The notes under the pieces were generated by a model. The model was given only the letters and a program-made list of their open reading frames with translations, did not search any database and had not been told where the DNA came from. This document shows, in pieces, positions 56,541 to 64,000 of a stretch of 64,000 bases of DNA (within the stretch, counting starts at the first letter, position 1; every line of letters starts with the position of its first letter). The position numbers and the translations under genes are program-made. Where the stretch lies: assembly GCA_015501585.1 (NCBI GenBank), contig JADNRY010000122.1:1-64000 (forward strand), in the 5' to 3' direction. This DNA comes from Rhodocollybia butyracea. Taxonomy: Eukaryota; Basidiomycota; Agaricomycetes; Agaricales; Omphalotaceae.

Positions 56541-57095
56541 CTCAGAGTGACAGTGTAAGACCCTCCAAATGATTGTTACGTGCACTCGGAATGATTGCTC
56601 AAGGCACTCAGAAAGAGTGCCCAAGACAGTTCAAATGATTGATTTAACCACTCAGAATGATTGCCAAACAATCCCAATGATTGTCTGAAGACACTGTGAC
56701 CCATTTCCAAAAACAATCATTTAGACTGTCCTGAACAGCCAATATGAGTGTTTTATACCATCATTTGGAGTGTTTTTGACAATCATTTAGATAGCTCAGA
56801 ACTGTTATATAGAGTGGTTCAGACTATCATATTGAAAGGTTAGGACAATCATTGAAAGTAGTGCAGACAACCTTTAAGAGTGATTTAGACAATCATTAAG
56901 ATTGGTTCAAACAGTCAATAAGATTGGTTTAGACAATCAACAAGATTGGTTCAGACAATGTATAAGATTGGTTCAAACAATCAATATAAAGGTATAAGAC
57001 AATATTTTTGAGTAAACTAGACAATCATTAAGAATGGTTCAGACAATCAATAAGAGTGCAAGACAATCATTTAGATTGTGTTTTGGACAATCAAA
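56541..57095. repeat. 22-bp-class minisatellite of AGACAATCA units
   Basis: More than fifteen imperfect units of the form AGACAATCAxTAAGATTGGTT, most regular at 56880-57000 (period about 21-23 bp). It abuts the 5' side of the gene at 57181. Confidence 0.85.
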
Positions 57096-57180
57096 TTAAT
57101 TGTTTTTACTTCCCGTAGTGGAAGTAAATGTCCATTTTCCATGCGCTTATAATATTGTTGGATGCTGAATAGTTCTACAG

Positions 57181-57896
57181 TAAAGTTTACCAGGTCCCCG
57201 ACACGGATTGGATTGTGGATGTGTACGCCTACCGTCATGCCAAGTCAGACGATGTTACTGTGATAGTATTACATTCGGGAACCAGTGATAGTTACGGGTC
57301 AAGAAAATACTTTTGTTTCTGGACCGCTCCAGGAACGCCATACAGGTTTCAGTATCCGCCCGAAAACAACGACCCAGTGAACGGAAAATTCCTCTGTATG
57401 TTCACATTGGACTCTCACGCCGCTACATGAAACCAAATGTTCACCTGGGAGTCTTCAGACAACATTGATTACACGGACACTATTAACATGATAGGACCTG
57501 ATGGCAAGAATCCTATCGCCTTCAAAATCATTTACAAAGAAATGTTTGATACGGAGCACGTCATCAGAAATGTTCCGCCAGGCTTTGCTGGTGATCCTCA
57601 CACAAGACCCGACCCGATAGTAGTTGAACAAGTAAGTTTGATAGCTGACTCGGTCATTATTGTATTGCCAACGCTGATAAATGCGCAGGGTCCTGGCCAA
57701 ATTCATGGCATGTCCGTCTTCAATGCTTCATTCGGTGCCGGTTCAAGCTTTACTATCAGCGAGTTATTTCCTGATTCAGGTCTTTATGACCAGTAATTGA
57801 TTGATTCTCTTTGTAGACTTTGAAAACCTAACCTTTTACGACCTGATAAGCAGCGCCGCCGCAGAATATAGAGGGAAGATAGAAATCAAGGTGTAG
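57181..57896 (+). CDS. Hypothetical four-exon gene, 5' end missing
   Basis: Exons 57181-57395, 57459-57631, 57689-57779 and 57817-57896 keep one open frame of about 185 codons across introns of 63, 57 and 37 bp (each GT...AG). The phases all agree, which is strong evidence of a real gene. The product begins in mid-protein (KVYQVPDTDWIVDVYAYRH) and continues through YFCFWTAPGTPYRF, DTINMIGPDGKNP and MSVFNASFGAGSSFTISELF, ending SAAAEYRGKIEIKV. It looks like a soluble beta-rich protein. I do not recognise the family. An acceptor-like TCTACAG precedes 57181 and a TAG lies upstream, so the first exon is either short and unrecognised or was replaced by the adjacent minisatellite. Confidence 0.55.
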
Positions 57897-58136
57897 ATTG
57901 TACAGGATGCGACCAACGGGAAATTGTTTTGCTTTTCTTTTACTTGCTTCTGAAGAAAGAAGTGACAACTTACGACTTTGTCCCAAATATTATATGTTTT
58001 CTTCAGCCTGTGAGCCCAAGAGTTCTCATACTGCGCCGCTACCACTTTGTAGCCATTAATTTGTTAGTACTTATGACGGGAAATTTCTCGAGTCACGGTC
58101 AAGTCAGGGTAGTATTGTGCCGTTTTTGCACCTTTA

Positions 58137-58328
58137 GCCCTACTGTGTCCTAAAACAGCCCAACGCGGATGCAGGCTTCTTCCCCTCTCTCCAATAGAGA
58201 TCCATGCGCGCTTCCCCGGGCAACTGCGCGGGGTCGTGATGCCCTTTGTAGATACAGCCAAAGCAGTCTTTGGCGTTGGGCATTAAATTGTGTGGATGGC
58301 CGTTTGGCCCAGGCCGTAGCATAGCCAT
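58137..58328 (-). pseudogene. Three-copy gene fragment, copy 1 (inverted)
   Basis: Minus frame starting MAMLRPGPNGHPHNLMPNAK and continuing CFGCIYKGHHDPAQLPGEAR, then DLYWREGKKPASALGC. The same peptide pattern is found on the plus strand at 58545-58754 and, more decayed, at 58910-59171. Unknown family. Too short to be a complete gene. Confidence 0.45.
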
Positions 58329-58368
58329 AAGAGAGGAGTCGGTAATTCGTTGTCCCCTAATGTAGTAG

Positions 58369-58446
58369 GCTTTCCGCCTTTCCGCCTTTCCGCCTTTCCG
58401 CCTTTCCGCCTTTCCGCCTTTCCGCCTTTCCGCCTTTCCGCCTTTC
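58369..58446 (+). repeat. 9-bp tandem repeat (TTTCCGCC-type)
   Basis: About eight and a half perfect units of CTTTCCGCC lie between the inverted gene-fragment copies 1 and 2. Confidence 0.95.
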
Positions 58447-58544
58447 TTCAGCGGAGGGGAAGACGGCGTGAGAGGACGACTGCGTGTTTGGACCAGGCCG
58501 GTCGGGATTGCTAGTGCGAATACATCACCACGTCTCTTACGGCT

Positions 58545-58754
58545 ATGATAATGTTACGGCGCCAGTGGCCAGAGCGGTGTCCACACGCCAAAGTGAACTT
58601 TCGGTGTATCAAATACGAAGGGTATTACGACCCCGCGCAGTTGCCCGGGGAGGCACGCATAATAACAGACAAGCTAGATTTGTTTTGGGTGGAGGGGAAG
58701 ACGCCTGGGTCCGCGTTGGGTTGTTCTAGACGGCGCGGAGGAGGCACCGAATAG
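58545..58754 (+). pseudogene. Three-copy gene fragment, copy 2
   Basis: Reads MIMLRRQWPERCPHAKVNFR, CIKYEGYYDPAQLPGEAR and LFWVEGKTPGSALGCSRR. It aligns with copy 1 over its whole length, with an insertion of a few residues after GEAR. Confidence 0.45.
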
Positions 58755-58909
58755 GGAGGAGTGGAACGAGTTGTGTCGTATGAGAAGCTTAAGAAGCATT
58801 TTTTGAAGTTAGGGAAAAACGGCGTGAGTCGGGGTTGAGGTGATTACTAGAGGCGTCTGCACAAGCTACTGGGTTCGCGTTGGGTTCGCACAACAAAGTA
58901 ATAAGCGTA

Positions 58910-59171
58910 TCATATATCAGAAACGAAGGGTGTTATGACCCACCAAAGCGGACAGGATAGATTTCTTTTGGGTAGAGAGGAAGAAGCCTGGGTTGCGACG
59001 GCGCGGGTGGGGGGCAGGGATATGTCGTTTGGGGAGGTTGTGAGTGTGCCGGTGCTGAAGCCGACGGAGCGTAGGAGTATTTCGGCAGAGACGCCGGATA
59101 GGACTGTTTGGAAGAGGCTGCATATGAAGTTTGAGCAGGATTTCTTGAAGGCTGAGGGGAAAACGGCATGA
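58910..59171 (+). pseudogene. Three-copy gene fragment, copy 3, with extended C-terminus
   Basis: Begins with a degenerate EGCYDP and frame-shifted FFWVERKKPG region. It then reads a coding-like extension MSFGEVVSVPVLKPTERRS, SAETPDRTVWKRLHMKFEQD and FLKAEGKTA before a stop. The sequences after copies 2 and 3 also share a GGxCGGTCGGGAT block (58497 and 59198). Confidence 0.4.
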
Positions 59172-59337
59172 GAGGGCAACTGATGATCGGACCGGGCCGG
59201 TCGGGATCGTTAGTCGTGTTTTACGCGAATATTACGTAGAGAGTTGCTAGGGTTCTATCTTGGATTACTTTCTGTCATTCACAAATGGCTTATAATACCC
59301 CCAGTGCTCGTTCTTTCCTCCCTCTTACTTCCCTCCA

Positions 59338-60637
59338 ATGGCCTGTCCGTACCACAACAATCCCGACTTGGTGTCTAGTTTCCAGTGGAATTTCGTGCGT
59401 ATCAGTAACTAACTTTTAAGCTTCTAACTATAAGATTGTTCGGCAGTGTTCAAACTTTGTATGCATCTGCTGCTACACGCACCTTCCGAGCTTGCACGAT
59501 CTGTATGACCACGTCGAAGAAGCCCATCTAAGCCCATACGCCTCGTATCGCAGCACCGCGTGGCCGCCAAAAGTACCGCTGCAGCAGTTTTCGCGGCCCA
59601 GGTCGCCGCCAGCGAGTCCAGGAACAGATACATCCCTCGATGATACAGAAGAATCGTCGCTTTTGGCAATGGCGTATCCGGCACCGAGTCCTATTGAAGA
59701 CCTTTCTGCGTACGAAGATACGCTTCATATGAATTACTTCACGACGTCCGATGCGGATATCCTGATAAACCCTCTGCCTCGTCATCCTCTTCCTGCGTCT
59801 CGTTTGCCTGCGGAAGACATCGTGAGCGCCGTCGATATCCAACGTCCGATTACTCCCGAATCCGAATCCGAGCACGAACGCGAGCGGGGATACATCCCTC
59901 GCCAATCGCAATCTACCCACATGCATACCGATATAAGATCCAGACTCCGTACACGACAACACGACGCTCGTCCGTTCGAGAAGAAGAAGAAGCGATCTGC
60001 TGGCGCTCTTACATCCCGGAAAACAACCAAGAAGGCTCGTGGTGATAACCCTATACTATGCATGCTCCCTCCGGTGAAGAAAAGAGCTGCGTCCAAAAAG
60101 GCTGCGGCGTTCAAGTGTCCTGTATGTTTATGCTTTTTTTCATGTTCCTTTTCATATGCCTGACTCACTCGTTCTTCCTTACCCAGAAACCGGGTTGTAT
60201 CAAGGTGAGACATCATCGACCGTCTCGTTTACTAGTATATATACTCACTGCTTCGTTTACAGGCCTACCGAAACACCAACGGCCTCAAATACCACCTAGA
60301 CAAAGGCGCTTGTGTCATCGAATACGACAGCTCTGCTCATGGTCCTGGCGAGGATAGTCATCTCAGTCCGGACACAACCCCAAGCTCAGCTGTACATCCG
60401 CCCCTATCTATATCCCTTGGGCGCAGCATTGCCACTATTGCTATTGCTACACCACTTTCGCCGACGACGACGATAGAGGGGAGGTTTCCCGCTCCGAAAA
60501 GTTCTTCTCCGCCAATGAGCTATCTGGCTCCGATGCGTTCCCCTCCGACAACGAGCTCTCCTCCCTCCACATCGTTCCCCGTGTCGTTCCCCATATCGTT
60601 CCCCATCTCGCCCATCTCGCCTACCGGCTACCAGTGA
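59338..60637 (+). CDS. SFP1: SFP1-like C2H2 zinc finger transcription factor
   Basis: Likely nuclear transcription factor. In yeast Sfp1 links nutrient state to ribosome biogenesis and growth genes. Exons 59338-59394, 59447-60121, 60187-60204 (an 18-nt micro-exon) and 60263-60637 stay in phase, with introns 52, 65 and 58 bp, giving 369 residues to the TGA at 60635. N-terminus: CPYHNNPDLVSSFQWNF then CSNFVCICCYTHLPSLHDLY and DHVEEAH, an atypical C-C-H-H finger. The middle is Ser/Pro-rich and acidic. A basic stretch (EKKKKRSAGALTSRKTTKK) resembles an NLS. The second finger is split over three exons: FKCP, KPGCIK, AYRNTNGLKYHLDKGACV, matching the Sfp1 GCxKxYxNxNGLKYH signature. The Pro/Ser tail stops early in a frame that stays coding-like downstream. 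Confidence 0.7.
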
Positions 60638-61048
60638 CACCACGCCTGCCTCACCTGCCTACACCTCCTTCACCTCATACACCTGCATACACCTCCGTCC
60701 TCTATCGTCGATGGTCCCGCGTACGAGCCCGCCGCGTATAATTCCACATATGATCCCTCCGATATGCTTCTAGTCCCATCGTATGATCCCGCCTCGTATC
60801 CCGCCTCGTATCACCCCACCTCATACGATCCACCATAATCCGCTAATAATTCCGCTTATGCTCCCCCGTCCCGTTTCACGTACGGTTCTACTTTCAATAT
60901 CCTCGGATTGAAGCTGAAGGAGAATGAAGCATTGGCTTGGAGGAGAGGGGGGAGAGGGAGCGTGTCGAGGTCTGGGTCTCCAGTAGTTCCTCCCGCTCCT
61001 GCTCCTGCCTGTGTTCATGCTCCTGCGCCCGTCCATGCCTATGTTCCG

Positions 61049-61098
<50 letters not shown>

Positions 61099-61541
61099 AT
61101 ATGTCCATGCTCCTGCGCCCCTCCACGCTTATATCCCCGTTCACCTCCCGGCTCCTGCATACGTCCACGCTTATGTCCCTATCCACGCTCCTATGCCTGC
61201 TCCCGCTCACTCTGCCGTCGACCACGAACGTATCCTCGATTACGATGACAACGCAGACCTAGGCGGAGACGACACGCCGTCCCGGACCTAGACGCAGACA
61301 TGGATGCCGACGCCGATCCCGATCCCGATGTGGATACAGATACGGATTTGGATATAGAACCTCCCGTCTCCTTCCCTACCCGTGTCCCCGACCCCGGCCC
61401 CTCGTCTGCGCAGCTTTATCCTGTATCTCCCCTGGCCTCACACAAGGAACTTCCGCTCGTTGGGCTTCCTACGCCTCCTCACAGTTCCTTCACAGCCCCC
61501 TCACAGCCCCCTCACAGCCCCCTCACAGTCAATTGGTAGAC
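60638..61541 (+). other. Coding-like continuation of the SFP1-like frame, with stops
   Basis: In the same frame as the last SFP1-like exon the sequence reads YEPAAYNSTYDPSDM, SYDPASYPASYHPTSYDPP, a TAA at about 60836, then SANNSAYAPPSRFTYGS and LKLKENEALAWRRG, a (Pro-Ala)n tract and an acidic DYDDNADLGGDD end (stop near 61290). A further Asp/Pro-rich frame follows at 61300-61539. Either the C-terminus has decayed, or unseen introns remove the stops, or this is a separate gene. Confidence 0.4.
61045..61102 (+). repeat. (CCTGCT)n hexanucleotide repeat encoding Pro-Ala
   Basis: Nine to ten units of CTCCTG/CCTGCT lie within the Pro/Ala-rich frame. Confidence 0.9.
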
Positions 61542-63720
61542 TCCTTAATCCCTTAATCCCGTAATCCCGTTAATCCCATGATGCTTTTGTTGTCGAGTTT
61601 TTCGATGCTTTTTACGCCTGCTCCCACTGCCTGCCTTTACGCCTGCTTCTACCTGCTTTACCTGCTTCTACCTGCTTCTACCTGCTTCTACGCCTCCTTC
61701 TGCTCCCTGATTCTACCTGCTTAGTGCTATCATTATCCACCGTCGATCTTCCCCGCTTCTTCCTCGCTTCTTTGCTCGATTCTTAACCAAACCACAACTC
61801 ACCTGATCTTCATCGAAATCCTTCAATCGAAATCCTTCAATCGATTTAAATCCTCGTTAATCCCCGTCCTTGTCCTTTCCGCGTCGCTATCGCCAAGTAG
61901 ATCATTGCTATCGTTATCAATTTATCCATGCGTCGTTCTTATCGTTTCCCTTAGCTTCTTCCCAGCTTCTTCCCAGCTTCTTCGCTGCTATTGTTTCCCA
62001 AGAAAGAATCTCGAATACCTGTAAATGTTATAAATGCTCTGCGCTAGCCCGTTACCCTTGTTGCCTCATTATCCCCCCCTCCCTGTTTACCTCTCCCTGT
62101 TACCTCTTCCTCCCCCGTTACCTCTTTGTCCCTCTCCTCCTTGAGTCATCTTTACCCCCTCTCCCTATCAAACCCTCTCCCTAACCCTCCATGCTTGCGT
62201 TCGTGCTTGTGTTCGTGCTTACTTGCTTTTATCAAATGTGATCCCCACCCCCTGATATATCTCGTCTTTACTACAGCTCTCCGACTCCCCTTGTTATAGC
62301 TCCTCATAGTTCCTCATAGTTCCTCATAGTTCCTTATAGTTCCTCATAGTTCCTTATAGTTACTCTTCGTTATCGCCGTCGCTATCGTTTAGTTGCCGCT
62401 GTCATTGGTGTTTTATCATACCATACCATACCAATATAATCGTTGGTTGATATTTCTACTTATCATACCGTTAAATACCGTATTTTTTGCCTCGGAACAT
62501 TGAAGCTCCCTGTTCCGCCTTTGTAAATGATACGCGTCGGTTTCCAACACATCGTTGGGGGAAGAAAGGAAGGAAGGAAGGAAGGAAGGAAGGAAGGAAG
62601 GAAGGAAGGAGAAGGAAGTGGGGAAATTGCTTTGATTTGCCACCCCTTGAAGGACAGCGAGGAGGATTTACAGTGAGGAGAAACAAGATATATAATTATT
62701 ATAATTTTTTTCTCTCTTTCCCTCCCCCCTCTCTCTCTATCTGCTCTCCCCCCTGTCCGAATCTCTCGCACAAAAAGTTACCTTACCCACGTGCCTTACC
62801 ATCCCACCACGCGGACATCATCCTTACATTCATGATCAGGTGTATAAGCAACTAGATAGATGTGCCTAACAGTGCTTCCGTCGTAGATCCCTTAACTATT
62901 AGTAGCCGGCTGGTGATTATCTGATACGAACACCGATGATCTTCATAGGCACATAGCAATACAGATAGTCCATATATATAGAGTATATATAGAGTATATA
63001 GCCAGGTGATCGCTGCCATACGCTACAGCGCAGAGGCATTGAATAAACATCATTTTTTTCATAAAAAAAAAAAACAACTCTATCGTAGTGCCGTATGCTG
63101 TAGTGCTGTCCAAAAGCGTGAATTGAAACACACCTATCGATTGGCTCGCAAGGAGTCCGAGTATCTCAGTATCTGCCAAGTTCTCACTCGAGATTGGATC
63201 GAGATAATGATGAAGGATCAGGCCGCTTGCTTTTTTTTTTTTTTTTGTCTCGTCTCGTCTGAGTTCCACCCCCCTTGTGTTGTGAGTTTTTTTTTCCCAA
63301 CTCAAGTGAGCGTAACTGTCCCCCCCGAAGTTACTTACTTATATAACTTTAGTTGTGAGATCGATCATTGACTTTTGGCTTGAACGTTTCCGGCAGTACA
63401 CTGGGATCCTTGCCGGGATTTCAAGTTGGGTGAGAATTTCTCCTCCTAGGTCCTGTTGGAACTGCAGGCTTCACGCCGTTGGGATTTGGTCGTGAAGATG
63501 CGATATTGTGTTGGATCACCGGGACTGAGAAAATAGCGCTTAGGTGTGGGTCTACTAGTAAGATCTGGTGATTTACATCACGGATGCTTAAGGCGTCGAT
63601 CAGTGATGTGAAGAAATATAGGTTGCACTATAATAAGTAGACATGGTGGTTGCTTCGTTATACCCTTTGTTATGGATTATCCCTTTGCCCAGCTGGTATG
63701 GATAATATTGTGTACTGGTA
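61542..63720. other. Pyrimidine-rich spacer with simple repeats, no gene
   Basis: CTTCTACCTG units at 61645-61700, TTCTTCCCAGC units near 61955, TTCCTCATAG units at 62295-62360, an (AAGG)n tract, and homopolymers at 63050-63075 and 63230-63246. No supportable ORF. Confidence 0.5.
62561..62618 (+). repeat. (GAAG)n microsatellite
   Basis: About thirteen GAAG/AAGG units with minor breaks. It generates Lys/Glu/Gly or Pro/Ser/Phe frames on either strand that are not genes. Confidence 0.92.
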
Positions 63721-63729
63721 AGCCTAAGC

Positions 63730-64000
63730 CAAACTTCAACATCGTCCCAAGGCCTCCCAAGGCTGACCTCATCTAAAGGCTACGTCTACTGTCAGTCCAG
63801 TATCACACTCGAAGCGTATTTTGGGAATCAAATCCCCACCAAACCATTGCAAATGGTTGGGGTCTCGGACGATAGCGCAGAGACGACATACATCCAAGTA
63901 GATTCTACCCTCATTCAGTCCGCAGCCAATCCCTCCGAGTCCTTGGACATCGTCTCAACCCAAACTGCGACTTACATCGTGTCCGCATCCGGGTTCCAGG
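63730..64000 (+). CDS. Partial coding region running off the right edge
   Basis: From about 63730 to the edge one frame is free of stops: QTSTSSQGLPRLTSSKGYVY, CQSSITLEAYFGNQIPTKPL, QMVGVSDDSAETTYIQVDST, LIQSAANPSESLDIVSTQTA and on. Composition is balanced and unlike the low-complexity DNA to the left. No ATG lies near the start of the frame apart from an internal Met near 63855, so an upstream exon is likely. Family unknown. Confidence 0.4.

Noticed and set aside
58369..58446. Telomere-like repeat
   Set aside because: The 9-bp CTTTCCGCC unit is not the fungal TTAGGG type and lies between gene fragments.
59492..60216. Minus-strand ORFs at 59528-59962 and 59782-60216
   Set aside because: Shadows of the SFP1-like exon 2 on the opposite strand.
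60821..61225. Minus-strand Arg-Ser repeat ORF (RSRSRSRS) as a splicing factor
   Set aside because: Antisense of the (CCTGCT)n hexanucleotide repeat.

Overview
The window looks like a transposon-dense stretch of nuclear DNA from a filamentous basidiomycete, most likely a mushroom-forming Agaricomycete. The evidence is short GT-AG introns (mostly 48-60 nt), several fungal-specific families (DUF6589, DUF6818, a 7-transmembrane family, an Sfp1-type zinc finger protein) and terminal-inverted-repeat (TIR) transposons with clear target site duplications (TSDs). I saw no rRNA, tRNA, CRISPR or bacterial features. All coordinates and splice sites were read by eye.

Layout. 1-3799: minisatellites, then a long fold-back element (copy A). 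4385-7944: an apparently intact PIF/Harbinger-like transposon with convergent transposase and SANT-like/coiled-coil partner genes. 8-12.7 kb: hAT relics, a Ty1/copia gag remnant and dispersed repeats. 13026-22727: a candidate undescribed mobile element. It is bounded by imperfect inverted repeats of about 100 bp and carries a RecQ-like helicase fused to an SNF2-type bromodomain (+) facing a DUF6589 protein (-). It has been broken by three nested insertions (a TA-target MITE, a hAT and a 1.8-kb element with a 5-bp TSD), and removing each restores the reading frame. 23455-25093: another hAT. 26773-30299: a second Harbinger-like element with one frameshift. 31.0-32.1 kb: a hypothetical gene. 32254-38095: two more fold-back elements (C1, C2) inserted in one low-complexity coding sequence. 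38797-39068: a second copy of the TA-target MITE. 39.2-40.8 kb: a decayed accessory gene. 42721-44328: the most compact fold-back element (D), with perfect 7-bp TSDs. 45221-46486: an intact seven-exon 7TM gene. 50025-54155: a third, decayed Harbinger-like element with a DUF6818 partner. 57-64 kb: gene-like DNA again, with a small multi-exon gene, a three-copy gene fragment, an SFP1-like C2H2 gene and the start of an unidentified coding region at the right edge.

The three Harbinger-like elements share one design: two convergent genes with stop codons 17-52 bp apart, flanked by TIRs and TA dinucleotides. The RecQ/DUF6589 unit has the same convergent two-gene, inverted-repeat design but no recognisable DDE transposase. 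The four fold-back elements share TIRs and internal repeats, but the window shows no transposase for them. In-frame TGA stops in the DUF6589 gene at probable CGA positions suggest decay by C-to-T change at CpG sites.
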